From positions 992,001 through 1,056,000 of the forward strand of contig JANZKI010000027.1 of NCBI GenBank assembly GCA_029224185.1: a stretch of 64,000 bases of DNA, read 5' to 3'. The notes beneath the pieces are model-generated. The model saw only the letters and a program-made list of their open reading frames with translations, searched no databases and was not told where the DNA came from. The position numbers and the translations under genes are program-made. Source of the DNA: Karalla daura. Taxonomy: Eukaryota > Chordata > Actinopteri > Chaetodontiformes > Leiognathidae. Position 1 is the first letter of the stretch; every line of letters begins with the position of its first letter. Below, piece by piece: positions 1 to 11,758 of this stretch.

Positions 1-369
1 TTTTTCAAAGCGCTTGTCCCCGCAGAATCCCATGTAGGGGGCTGCAAACAGGCTCAACTAAGCTTTCGAAACACTTTTCTTGCCTGTTGCTGCACTGCGT
101 ATGGGCCAATGGTGCACGAATCAACAAACTCTTTTGTTTGTTTTTGTTTGTCAACAAACTTTTTCAAAGCGCTTGTCCCTGCAGTCTCCTATGCAGGGGG
201 CTGCAAACAGGCTCAACTATGCGTCCTAAACACTTTTCAGGCCTGTTGCTGCACTGCGTATGGGCCAATGGTGCACGTATCAACAAACTTTTTCAAGGCG
301 CTTTTCCCCGCAGTCTCCCATGCAGGGGGCTGTAAACAGGCTCAACTAAGCGTTCTAAACACTTTTCAG

Positions 370-498
370 GCCTGTTGCTGCACTGCGTATGGGCCAATGG
401 TAAACGTATCAACAAACTTTTTCAAAGCGCTTTTCCCCGCAGTCTCCCATGCAGGGGGCTGGAAGCAGGCTCAACAAAGCGTTCTAAACACTTTTCAG
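370..498 (+). repeat. Example short monomer, 129 bp (W type)
   Basis: A clean 129-bp unit running from the GCCTGTTGCT landmark to the next one. It is the W type, recognised by GGTAAACGTATC in place of GGTGCACGTATC, by GGCTGGAAGCAGG in place of GGCTGTAAACAGG, and by CTCAACAAAGCG in place of CTCAACTAAGCG. Other recurring types differ at the same sites. H has TCTCCCATGCAG. Y has ATCAACAACC and TCTCCTATGCAG. D has GTCTCAAC, GCGCGTTTCCGCGCAG and CCGATGCAG. E has CGTTTGTCCCCGCAGAATCC. N has TTTAAAGCCC and CCAATGCAGGGGTCTG. K has GCATGTATCAAAAAAC. V has CCATGTAGGGGG with GTTCGAAAC. The type names are mine. Confidence 0.95.
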
Positions 499-885
499 GC
501 CTGTTGCTGCACTGCGTATGGGCCAATGGTGCACGTATCAACAACCTTTTTCAAAGCGCTTTTCCCCGCAGTCTCCGATGCAGGGGGCTGTAAACAGGCT
601 CAACTAAGCGTTCTAAACACTTTTCAGGCCTGTTGCTGCACTGCGTGTGGGCCAATGGTGCACGTATCAACAAACTTTTTCAAAGCGGTTTTCCCCGCAG
701 TCTCCCATGCAGGGGGCTGTAAACAGGCTCAACTAAGCGTTCTAAACACTTTTCAGGCCTTTTGCTGCACTGCGTATGGGCCAATGGTGCACGTATCAAC
801 AACCTTTTTCAAAGCGCTTTTCCCCGCAGTCTCCTATGCAGGGGGCTGTAAACAGGCTCAACTAAGCATTCCAAACACTTTTCAG

Positions 886-1044
886 GCCTGTTGCTGCACT
901 GCGTATGGGCCAATGGTGCACGAATCAACAAACTTTTTTGTTTGTTTTTGTTTGTCAACAAACTTTTTCAAAGCGCTTGTCCCTGCAGTCTCCTATGCAG
1001 GGGGCTGCAAACAGGCTCAACTATGCGTCCTAAACACTTTTCAG
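886..1044 (+). repeat. Example long monomer, 159 bp (L type), with list of all 70 long units
   Basis: Long units differ from short ones by a 30-bp insertion and a linked set of changes: GCACGAATC, CTTGTCCCTGCAG, GGCTGCAAACAGG and CTATGCGTCC. Positions of the TTGCTGCAC anchor of every long unit found: 87, 891, 1695, 2886, 3690, 4623, 4911, 5843, 6389, 7193, 8126, 8414, 9346, 10150, 10696, 11500, 11788, 12205, 12751, 13297, 14101, 14389, 15193, 15739, 16285, 16444, 16732, 17536, 18082, 18628, 19432, 19720, 20008, 20812, 21358, 22549, 22966, 24028, 24574, 26409, 26955, 27759, 28692, 29238, 30042, 32520, 34355, 34901, 35705, 36638, 37184, 38117, 41885, 42431, 42977, 45069, 45873, 46677, 50448, 51123, 52959, 53634, 56760, 57307, 59530, 60205, 60751, 61684, 61972, 63836. 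All intervals equal n x 129 + 30 except where a 1-bp indel or the 62.1-kb rearrangement lies between. Only 16285/16444 are directly adjacent. Confidence 0.93.
926..955 (+). repeat. 30-bp insertion that defines the long monomer
   Basis: A 14-bp direct repeat, TCAACAAACTTTTT, lies on both sides of the 16-bp segment TGTTTGTTTTTGTTTG (copies at 925-938 and 955-968); 14 + 16 gives the 30-bp gain. The segment also holds inverted repeats. AACAAAC (927-933) pairs with GTTTGTT (940-946) across six T, and GTTTGT faces ACAAAC across CA at 950-963. Subtypes are CAAACTTTTTTG (commonest), CAAACTCTTTTG, a TTTGCTTTTG form, CAAAAATTTTTG, and a GTCGAC form. The subtypes track the HOR domains. The structure looks like local duplication with template switching in a T-rich tract rather than a transposon. 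Confidence 0.85.
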
Positions 1045-2659
1045 GCCTGTTGCTGCACTGCGTATGGGCCAATGGTGCACGTATCAACAAACTTTTTCAA
1101 AGCGCTTTTCCCCACAGTCTCCCATGCAGGGGGCTGTAAACAGGCTCAACTAAGCGTTCTAAACACTTTTCAGGCCTGTTGCTGCACTGCGTATGGGCCA
1201 ATGGTGCACGTATCAACAACCTTTTTCAAAGCGCTTTTCCCCGCAGTCTCCTATGCAGGGGGCTGTAAACAGGCTCAACTAAGCGTTCCAAACACTTTTC
1301 AGGCCTGTTGCTGCACTGCGTATGGGCCAATGGTGCACGTATCAACAAACTTTTTTAAAGCCCTTTTCCCCGCAGTCTCCAATGCAGGGGTCTGTAAACA
1401 GGCTCAACTAAGCGTTCTAAACACTTTTCAGGCCTGTTGCTGCACTGCGTATGGGCCAATGGTGCACGTATCAACAAACTTTTTCAAAGCCCTTTTCCCC
1501 GCAGTCTCCTATGCAGGGGTCTGTGAACAGGCTCAACTAAGCGTTCTAAACACTTTTCAGGCCTGTTGCTGCACTGCGTATGGGCCAATGGTGCACGAAT
1601 CAACAAACTTTTTCAAAGCGCTTGTCCCCGCAGAATCCCATGTAGGGGGCTGCAAACAGGCTCAACTAAGCTTTCGAAACACTTTTCAGGCCTGTTGCTG
1701 CACTGCGTATGGGCCAATGGTGCACGAATCAACAAACTCTTTTGTTTGTTTTTGTTTGTCAACAAACTTTTTCAAAGCGCTTGTCCCTGCAGTCTCCTAT
1801 GCAGGGGGCTGCAAACAGGCTCAACTATGCGTCCTAAACACTTTTCAGGCCTGTTGCTGCACTGCGTATGGGCCAATGGTGCACGTATCAACAAACTTTT
1901 TCAAGGCGCTTTTCCCCGCAGTCTCCCATGCAGGGGGCTGTAAACAGGCTCAACTAAGCGTTCTAAACACTTTTCAGGCCTGTTGCTGCACTGCGTATGG
2001 GCCAATGCTAAACGTATCAACAAACTTTTTCAAAGCGCTTTTCCCCGCAGTCTCCCATGCAGGGGGCTGGAAGCAGGCTCAACAAAGCGTTCTAAACACT
2101 TTTCAGGCCTGTTGCTGCACTGCGTATGGGCCAATGGTGCACGTATCAACAACCTTTTTCAAAGCGCTTTTCCCCACAGTCTCCCATGCAGGGGGCTGTA
2201 AACAGGCTCAACTAAGCGTTCTAAACACTTTTCAGGCCTGTTGCTGCACTGCGTATGGGCCAATGGTGCACGTATCAACAACCTTTTTCAAAGCGCTTTT
2301 CCCCGCAGTCTCCTATGCAGGGGGCTGTAAACAGGCTCAACTAAGCGTTCCAAACACTTTTCAGGCCTGTTGCTGCACTGCGTATGGGCCAATGGTGCAC
2401 GTATCAACAAACTTTTTTAAAGCCCTTTTCCCCGCAGTCTCCAATGCAGGGGTCTGTAAACAGGCTCAACTAAGCGTTCTAAACACTTTTCAGGCCTGTT
2501 GCTGCACTGCGTATGGGCCAATGGTGCACGTATCAACAAACTTTTTCAAAGCCCTTTTCCCCGCAGTCTCCTATGCAGGGGTCTGTGAACAGGCTCAACT
2601 AAGCGTTCTAAACACTTTTCAGGCCTGTTGCTGCACTGCGTATGGGCCAATGGTAAACG

Positions 2660-5600
2660 TATCAACAAACTTTTTCAAAGCGCTTTTCCCCGCAGTCTCC
2701 CATGCAGGGGGCTGGAAGCAGGCTCAACAAAGCGTTCTAAACACTTTTCAGACCTGTTGCTGCACTGCGTATGGGCCAATGGTGCACGTATCAACAACCT
2801 TTTTCAAAGCGCTTTTCCCCGCAGTCTCCTATGCAGGGGGCTGTAAACAGGCTCAACTAAGCGTTCCAAACACTTTTCAGGCCTGTTGCTGCACTGCGTA
2901 TGGGCCAATGGTGCACGAATCAACAAACTTTTTTGTTTGCTTTTGTTTGTCAACAAACTTTTTCAAAGCGCTTGTCCCTGCAGTCTCCTATGCAGGGGGC
3001 TGCAAACAGGCTCAACTATGCGTCCTAAACACTTTTCAGGCCTGTTGCTTCACTGCGTATGGGCCAATGGTGCACGTATCAACAAACTTTTTCAAAGCGC
3101 TTTTCCCCGCAGTCTCCCATGCAGGGGGCTGTAAACAGGCTCAACTAAGCGTTCTAAACACTTTTCAGGCCTGTTGCTGCACTGCGTATGGGCCAATGGT
3201 AAACGTATCAACAAACTTTTTCAAAGCGCTTTTCCCCGCAGTTTCCCATGCAGGGGGCTGGAAGCAGGCTCAACAAAGCGTTCTAAACACTTTTCAGGCC
3301 TGTTGCTGCACTACGTATGGGCCAATGGTGCACGTATCAACAACCTTTTTCAAAGCGCTTTTCCCCGCAGTCTCCTATGCAGGGGGCTGTAAACAGGCTC
3401 AACTAAGTGTTCCAAACACTTTTCAGGCCTGTTGCTGCACTGCGTATGGGCCAATGGTGCATGTCTCAACAAACTTTTTCAAAGCGCGTTTCCGCGCAGT
3501 CTCCGATGCAGGGGGCTGTAAACAGGCTCAACTAAGCGTTCTAAACACTTTTCAGGCCTGTTGCTGCACTGCGTATGGGCCAATGGTGCACGTATCAACA
3601 AACTTTTTCAATGCGTTTGTCCCCGCAGAATCCCATGCAGGGGGCTGTAAACAGGCTCAACTAAGCGTTCTAAACACTTTTCAGGCCTGTTGCTGCACTG
3701 CGTATGGGCCAATGGTGCACGAATCAACAAACTCTTTTGTTTGTTTTTGTTTGTCAACAAACTTTTTCAAAGCGCCTGTCCCTGCAGTCTCCTATGCAGG
3801 GGGCTGTAAACAGGCTCAACTAAGCGTTCTAAACACTTTTCAGGCCTTTTGCTGCACTGCGTATGGGCCAATGGTGCACGTATCAACAACCTTTTTCAAA
3901 GCGCTTTTCCCCGCAGTCTCCTATGCAGGGGGCTGCAAACAGGCTCAACTATGCGTCCTAAACACTTTTCAGGCCCGTTGCTTCACTGCGTATGGGCCAA
4001 TGGTGCACGTATCAACAAACTTTTTCAAAGCGCTTTTCCCCGCAGTCTCCCATGCAGGGGGCTGTAAACAGGCTCAACTAAGCGTTCTAAACACTTTTCA
4101 GGCCTGTTGCTGCACTGCGTATGGGCCAATGGTAAACGTATCAACAAACTTTTTCAAAGCGCTTTTCCCCGCAGTTTCCCTTGCAGGGGGCTGGAAGCAG
4201 GCTCAACAAAGCGTTCTAAACACTTTTCAGGCCTGTTGCTGCACTACGTTTGGGCCAATGGTGCACGTATCAACAACCTTTTTCAAAGCGCTTTTCCCCG
4301 CAGTCTCCTATGCAGGGGGCTGTAAACAGGCTCAACTAAGCGTTCCAAACACTTTTCAGGCCTGTTGCTGCACTGCGTATGGGCCAATGGTGCACGTCTC
4401 AACAAACTTTTTCAAAGCGCGTTTCCGAGCAGTCTCCGATGCAGGGGGCTGTAAACAGGCTCAACTAAGCGTTCTAAACACTTTTCAGGCCTGTTGCTGC
4501 ACTGCGTATGGGCCAATGGTGCACGTATCAACAAACTTTTTCAAAGCGTTTGTCCCCGCAGAATCCCATGCAGGGGGCTGTAAACAGGCTCAACTAAGCG
4601 TTCTAAACACTTTTCAGGCCTGTTGCTGCACTGCGTATGGGCCAATGGTGCACGAATCAACAAACTCTTTTGTTTGTTTTTGTTTGTCAACAAACTTTTT
4701 CAAAGCGCTTGTCCCTGCAGTCTCCTATGCAGGGGGCTGTAAACAGGCTCAACTAAGCGTTCTAAACACTTTTCAGGCCTTTTGCTGCACTGCGTATGGG
4801 CCAATGGTGCACGTATCAACAACCTTTTTCAAAGCGCTTTTCCCCGCAGTCTCCTATGCAGGGGGCTGTAAACAGGCTCAACTAAGCGTTCCAAACACTT
4901 TTCAGGCCTGTTGCTGCACTGCGTATGGGCCAACATGCACGAATCAACAAACTTTTTTGTTTGTTTTTGTTTGTCAACAAACTTTTTCAAAGCGCTTGTC
5001 CCTGCAGTCTCCTATGCAGGGGGCTGCAAACAGGCTCAACTATGCGTCCGAAACACTTTTCAGGCCTGTTGCTGCACTGCGTATGGGCCAATGGTGCACG
5101 TATCAACAAACTTTTTCAAAGCGCTTTTCCCCGCAGTCTCCCATGCAGGGGGCTGTAAACAGGCTCAACTAAGCGTTCTAAACACTTTTCAGGCCTGTTG
5201 CTGCACTGCGTATGGGCCAATGGTAAACGTATCAACAAACTTTTTCAAAGCGCTTTTCCCCGCAGTCTCCCATGCAGGGGGCTGGAAGCAGGCTCAACAA
5301 AGCGTTCTAAACACTTTTCAGGCCTGTTGCTGCACTGCGTATGGGCCAATGGTGCACGTATCAACAACCTTTTTCAAAGCGCTTTTCCCCGCAGTCTCCT
5401 ATGCAGGGGGCTGTAAACAGGCTCAACTAAGCGTTCCAAACACTTTTCAGGCCTGTTGCTGCACTGCGTATGGGCCAATGGTGCACGTATCAACAAACTT
5501 TTTTAAAGCCCTTTTCCCCGCAGTCTCCAATGCAGGGGTCTGTAAACAGGCTCAACTAAGCGTTCTAAACACTTTTCAAGCCTGTTGCTGCACTGCGTAT

Positions 5601-6162
5601 GGGCCAATGGTGCACGTATCAACAAACTTTTTCAAAGCCCTTTTCCCCGCAGTCTCCAATGCAGGGGTCTGTGAACAGGCTAAACTAAGCGTTCTAAACA
5701 CTTTTCAGGCCTGTTGCTGCACTGCGTATGGGCCAATGGTGCACGAATCAACAAACTTTTTCAAAGCGCTTGTCCCCGCAGAATCCCATGTAGGGGGCTG
5801 CAAACAGGCTCAACTAAGCGTTCGAAACACTTTTCAGGCCTGTTGCTGCACTGCGTATGGGCCAATGGTGCACGAATCAACAAACTCTTTTGTTTGTTTT
5901 TGTTTGTCAACAAACTTTTTCAAAGCGCTTGTCCCTGCAGTCTCCTATGCAGGGGGCTGCAAACAGGCTCAACTATGCGTCCTAAACACTTTTCAGGCCT
6001 GTTGCTGCACTGCGTATGGGCCAATGGTGCACGTATCAACAAACTTTTTCAAAGCGCTTTTCCCCGCAGTCTCCCATGCAGGGGGCTGTAAACAGGCTCA
6101 ACTAAGCGTTCTAAACACTTTTCAGGCCTGTTGCTGCACTGCGTATGGGCCAATGGTGCACG
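2660..6162 (+). repeat. 3,503-bp higher-order repeat, copy 1
   Basis: This block recurs immediately downstream at an offset of 3,503 bp, which equals 21 x 129 + 5 x 159 minus one deleted base. Shared rare changes show common descent: GCGCCTGTCC near 3773, CCCTTGCAG near 4187, GCACTACGTTTGG near 4242, CGTTTCCGAGCAG near 4418, TTTTCAAGCC near 5575, AGGCTAAACT near 5688, and the 1-bp deletion GGGCCAACATGC near 4930. The edges were placed by where the match stops and are good to about one monomer. Confidence 0.88.
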
Positions 6163-8675
6163 TATCAACAAACTTTTTCAAAGCGCTTTTCCCCGCAGTC
6201 TCCCATGCAGGGGGCTGGAAGCAGGCTCAACAAAGCGTTCTAAACACTTTTCAGACCTGTTGCTGCACTGCGTATGGGCCAATGGTGCACGTATCAACAA
6301 CCTTTTTCAAAGCGCTTTTCCCCGCAGTCTCCTATGCAGGGGGCTGTAAACAGGCTCAACTAAGCGTTCCAAACACTTTTCAGGCCTGTTGCTGCACTGC
6401 GTATGGGCCAATGGTGCACGAATCAACAAACTTTTTTGTTTGCTTTTGTTTGTCAACAAACTTTTTCAAAGCGCTTGTCCCTGCAGTCTCCTATGCAGGG
6501 GGCTGCAAACAGGCTCAACTATGCGTCCTAAACACTTTTCAGGCCTGTTGCTTCACTGCGTATGGGCCAATGGTGCACGTATCAACAAACTTTTTCAAAG
6601 CGCTTTTCCCCGCAGTCTCCCATGCAGGGGGCTGTAAACAGGCTCAACTAAGCGTTCTAAACACTTTTCAGGCCTGTTGCTGCACTGCGTATGGGCCAAT
6701 GGTAAACGTATCAACAAACTTTTTCAAAGCGCTTTTCCCCGCAGTTTCCCATGCAGGGGGCTGGAAGCAGGCTCAACAAAGCGTTCTAAACACTTTTCAG
6801 GCCTGTTGCTGCACTACGTATGGGCCAATGGTGCACGTATCAACAACCTTTTTCAAAGCGCTTTTCCCCGCAGTCTCCTATGCAGGGGGCTGTAAACAGG
6901 CTCAACTAAGTGTTCCAAACACTTTTCAGGCCTGTTGCTGCACTGCGTATGGGCCAATGGTGCATGTCTCAACAAACTTTTTCAAAGCGCGTTTCCGCGC
7001 AGTCTCCGATGCAGGGGGCTGTAAACAGGCTCAACTAAGCGTTCTAAACACTTTTCAGGCCTGTTGCTGCACTGCGTATGGGCCAATGGTGCACGTATCA
7101 ACAAACTTTTTCAATGCGTTTGTCCCCGCAGAATCCCATGCAGGGGGCTGTAAACAGGCTCAACTAAGCGTTCTAAACACTTTTCAGGCCTGTTGCTGCA
7201 CTGCGTATGGGCCAATGGTGCACGAATCAACAAACTCTTTTGTTTGTTTTTGTTTGTCAACAAACTTTTTCAAAGCGCCTGTCCCTGCAGTCTCCTATGC
7301 AGGGGGCTGTAAACAGGCTCAACTAAGCGTTCTAAACACTTTTCAGGCCTTTTGCTGCACTGCGTATGGGCCAATGGTGCACGTATCAACAACCTTTTTC
7401 AAAGCGCTTTTCCCCGCAGTCTCCTATGCAGGGGGCTGCAAACAGGCTCAACTATGCGTCCTAAACACTTTTCAGGCCCGTTGCTTCACTGCGTATGGGC
7501 CAATGGTGCACGTATCAACAAACTTTTTCAAAGCGCTTTTCCCCGCAGTCTCCCATGCAGGGGGCTGTAAACAGGCTCAACTAAGCGTTCTAAACACTTT
7601 TCAGGCCTGTTGCTGCACTGCGTATGGGCCAATGGTAAACGTATCAACAAACTTTTTCAAAGCGCTTTTCCCCGCAGTTTCCCTTGCAGGGGGCTGGAAG
7701 CAGGCTCAACAAAGCGTTCTAAACACTTTTCAGGCCTGTTGCTGCACTACGTTTGGGCCAATGGTGCACGTATCAACAACCTTTTTCAAAGCGCTTTTCC
7801 CCGCAGTCTCCTATGCAGGGGGCTGTAAACAGGCTCAACTAAGCGTTCCAAACACTTTTCAGGCCTGTTGCTGCACTGCGTATGGGCCAATGGTGCACGT
7901 CTCAACAAACTTTTTCAAAGCGCGTTTCCGAGCAGTCTCCGATGCAGGGGGCTGTAAACAGGCTCAACTAAGCGTTCTAAACACTTTTCAGGCCTGTTGC
8001 TGCACTGCGTATGGGCCAATGGTGCACGTATCAACAAACTTTTTCAAAGCGTTTGTCCCCGCAGAATCCCATGCAGGGGGCTGTAAACAGGCTCAACTAA
8101 GCGTTCTAAACACTTTTCAGGCCTGTTGCTGCACTGCGTATGGGCCAATGGTGCACGAATCAACAAACTCTTTTGTTTGTTTTTGTTTGTCAACAAACTT
8201 TTTCAAAGCGCTTGTCCCTGCAGTCTCCTATGCAGGGGGCTGTAAACAGGCTCAACTAAGCGTTCTAAACACTTTTCAGGCCTTTTGCTGCACTGCGTAT
8301 GGGCCAATGGTGCACGTATCAACAACCTTTTTCAAAGCGCTTTTCCCCGCAGTCTCCTATGCAGGGGGCTGTAAACAGGCTCAACTAAGCGTTCCAAACA
8401 CTTTTCAGGCCTGTTGCTGCACTGCGTATGGGCCAACATGCACGAATCAACAAACTTTTTTGTTTGTTTTTGTTTGTCAACAAACTTTTTCAAAGCGCTT
8501 GTCCCTGCAGTCTCCTATGCAGGGGGCTGCAAACAGGCTCAACTATGCGTCCGAAACACTTTTCAGGCCTGTTGCTGCACTGCGTATGGGCCAATGGTGC
8601 ACGTATCAACAAACTTTTTCAAAGCGCTTTTCCCCGCAGTCTCCCATGCAGGGGGCTGTAAACAGGCTCAACTAA
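4911..8675 (+). other. Open frame of 1,254 codons between two copies of a 1-bp deletion; not called a gene
   Basis: The frame is entered by the deletion GGGCCAACATGC near 4930 and ends at a TAA about 240 bp after the matching deletion near 8433. Its limits are therefore set by a HOR-copied indel. It overlaps the previous open frame (109-5172) and the next one (8414-24418) by about 260 bp each, for the same reason. There is no sign of a promoter, an initiation context or a unique terminal domain. Confidence 0.8.
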
Positions 8676-9560
8676 GCGTTCTAAACACTTTTCAGGCCTG
8701 TTGCTGCACTGCGTATGGGCCAATGGTAAACGTATCAACAAACTTTTTCAAAGCGCTTTTCCCCGCAGTCTCCCATGCAGGGGGCTGGAAGCAGGCTCAA
8801 CAAAGCGTTCTAAACACTTTTCAGGCCTGTTGCTGCACTGCGTATGGGCCAATGGTGCACGTATCAACAACCTTTTTCAAAGCGCTTTTCCCCGCAGTCT
8901 CCTATGCAGGGGGCTGTAAACAGGCTCAACTAAGCGTTCCAAACACTTTTCAGGCCTGTTGCTGCACTGCGTATGGGCCAATGGTGCACGTATCAACAAA
9001 CTTTTTTAAAGCCCTTTTCCCCGCAGTCTCCAATGCAGGGGTCTGTAAACAGGCTCAACTAAGCGTTCTAAACACTTTTCAAGCCTGTTGCTGCACTGCG
9101 TATGGGCCAATGGTGCACGTATCAACAAACTTTTTCAAAGCCCTTTTCCCCGCAGTCTCCAATGCAGGGGTCTGTGAACAGGCTAAACTAAGCGTTCTAA
9201 ACACTTTTCAGGCCTGTTGCTGCACTGCGTATGGGCCAATGGTGCACGAATCAACAAACTTTTTCAAAGCGCTTGTCCCCGCAGAATCCCATGTAGGGGG
9301 CTGCAAACAGGCTCAACTAAGCGTTCGAAACACTTTTCAGGCCTGTTGCTGCACTGCGTATGGGCCAATGGTGCACGAATCAACAAACTCTTTTGTTTGT
9401 TTTTGTTTGTCAACAAACTTTTTCAAAGCGCTTGTCCCTGCAGTCTCCTATGCAGGGGGCTGCAAACAGGCTCAACTATGCGTCCTAAACACTTTTCAGG
9501 CCTGTTGCTGCACTGCGTATGGGCCAATGGTGCACGTATCAACAAACTTTTTCAAGGCGC
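6163..9560 (+). repeat. 3,503-bp higher-order repeat, copy 2 (slightly short)
   Basis: This second head-to-tail copy carries the same rare changes, including the 1-bp deletion now near 8433, the AGGCTAAACT change near 9181 and the TTTTCAAGCC change near 9079. The match to copy 1 ends where TCAAGGCGCT replaces TCAAAGCGCT near 9553. From there the sequence follows the block at the window start instead (offset 9,259), which marks an exchange junction. Confidence 0.86.
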
Positions 9561-11758
9561 TTTTCCCCGCAGTCTCCCATGCAGGGGGCTGTAAACAGGC
9601 TCAACTAAGCGTTCTAAACACTTTTCAGGCCTGTTGCTGCACTGCGTATGGGCCAATGGTAAACGTATCAACAAACTTTTTCAAAGCGCTTTTCCCCGCA
9701 GTCTCCCATGCAGGGGGCTGGAAGCAGGCTCAACAAAGCGTTCTAAACACTTTTCAGGCCTGTTGCTGCACTGCGTATGGGCCAATGGTGCACGTATCAA
9801 CAACCTTTTTCAAAGCGCTTTTCCCCGCAGTCTCCCATGCAGGGGGCTGTAAACAGGCTCAACTAAGCGTTCTAAACACTTTTCAGGCCTGTTGCTGCAC
9901 TGCGTGTGGGCCAATGGTGCACGTATCAACAAACTTTTTCAAAGCGGTTTTCCCCGCAGTCTCCCATGCAGGGGGCTGTAAACAGGCTCAACTAAGCGTT
10001 CTAAACACTTTTCAGGCCTTTTGCTGCACTGCGTATGGGCCAATGGTGCACGTATCAACAACCTTTTTCAAAGCGCTTTTCCCCGCAGTCTCCTATGCAG
10101 GGGGCTGTAAACAGGCTCAACTAAGCATTCCAAACACTTTTCAGGCCTGTTGCTGCACTGCGTATGGGCCAATGGTGCACGAATCAACAAACTTTTTTGT
10201 TTGTTTTTGTTTGTCAACAAACTTTTTCAAAGCGCTTGTCCCTGCAGTCTCCTATGCAGGGGGCTGCAAACAGGCTCAACTATGCGTCCTAAACACTTTT
10301 CAGGCCTGTTGCTGCACTGCGTATGGGCCAATGGTGCACGTATCAACAAACTTTTTCAAAGCGCTTTTCCCCGCAGTCTCCCATGCAGGGGGCTGTAAAC
10401 AGGCTCAACTAAGCGTTCTAAACACTTTTCAGGCCTGTTGCTGCACTGCGTATGGGCCAATGGTGCACGTATCAACAAACTTTTTCAAAGCGCTTTTCCC
10501 CGCAGTCTCCCATGCAGGGGGCTGGAAGCAGGCTCAACAAAGCGTTCTAAACACTTTTCAGACCTGTTGCTGCACTGCGTATGGGCCAATGGTGCACGTA
10601 TCAACAACCTTTTTCAAAGCGCTTTTCCCCGCAGTCTCCTATGCAGGGGGCTGTAAACAGGCTCAACTAAGCGTTCCAAACACTTTTCAGGCCTGTTGCT
10701 GCACTGCGTATGGGCCAATGGTGCACGAATCAACAAACTTTTTTGTTTGCTTTTGTTTGTCAACAAACTTTTTCAAAGCGCTTGTCCCTGCAGTCTCCTA
10801 TGCAGGGGGCTGCAAACAGGCTCAACTATGCGTCCTAAACACTTTTCAGGCCTGTTGCTTCACTGCGTATGGGCCAATGGTGCACGTATCAACAAACTTT
10901 TTCAAAGCGCTTTTCCCCGCAGTCTCCCATGCAGGGGGCTGTAAACAGGCTCAACTAAGCGTTCTAAACACTTTTCAGGCCTGTTGCTGCACTGCGTATG
11001 GGCCAATGGTAAACGTATCAACAAACTTTTTCAAAGCGCTTTTCCCCGCAGTTTCCCATGCAGGGGGCTGGAAGCAGGCTCAACAAAGCGTTCTAAACAC
11101 TTTTCAGGCCTGTTGCTGCACTACGTATGGGCCAATGGTGCACGTATCAACAACCTTTTTCAAAGCGCTTTTCCCCGCAGTCTCCTATGCAGGGGGCTGT
11201 AAACAGGCTCAACTAAGTGTTCCAAACACTTTTCAGGCCTGTTGCTGCACTGCGTATGGGCCAATGGTGCATGTCTCAACAAACTTTTTCAAAGCGCGTT
11301 TCCGCGCAGTCTCCGATGCAGGGGGCTGTAAACAGGCTCAACTAAGCGTTCTAAACACTTTTCAGGCCTGTTGCTGCACTGCGTATGGGCCAATGGTGCA
11401 CGTATCAACAAACTTTTTCAATGCGTTTGTCCCCGCAGAATCCCATGCAGGGGGCTGTAAACAGTCTCAACTAAGCGTTCTAAACACTTTTCAGGCCTGT
11501 TGCTGCACTGCGTATGGGCCAATGGTGCACGAATCAACAAACTCTTTTGTTTGTTTTTGTTTGTCAACAAACTTTTTCAAAGCGCCTGTCCCTGCAGTCT
11601 CCTATGCAGGGGGCTGTAAACAGGCTCAACTAAGCGTTCTAAACACTTTTCAGGCCTTTTGCTGCACTGCGTATGGGCCAATGGTGCACGTATCAACAAC
11701 CTTTTTCAAAGCGCTTTTCCCCGCAGTCTCCTATGCAGGGGGCTGTAAACAGTTTCAA
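9260..11758 (+). repeat. Mosaic block built from two earlier blocks
   Basis: About 9260-10337 matches 1-1078 at an offset of 9,259 bp, sharing TCAAGGCGCT, the GCGTGTGGGCC unit and the GCGGTTTTCC unit. About 10410-11750 matches 6103-7443 at an offset of 4,307 bp, sharing the CAGACCTG change and the TTTGCTTTTG long unit at 10696. The private change ACAGTCTCAA near 11463 distinguishes it. The next unit switches to ACAGTTTCAA near 11751, a marker of the following domain. Confidence 0.78.

Larger units (their letters stand above)
1..2660 (+). repeat. Mixed monomer block with an internal 1,608-bp repeat
   Basis: Long units at 87, 891 and 1695 are 804 bp apart (7 units each). About 1-560 recurs at about 1609-2168, sharing rare changes: AGCTTTCG just before the first long unit, and TCAAGGCGCT at 293 and 1901. 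The offset of 1,608 equals 12 x 129 + 2 x 30. The unit at 2628 is a W unit placed without a long unit two positions before it. No gene-like sequence is present. Confidence 0.8.

Noticed and set aside
925..968. Transposon or MITE insertion making the long unit
   Set aside because: The inserted part is only 16 bp beyond a 14-bp duplication, with no terminal inverted repeats of a known type; slippage or template switching explains it.
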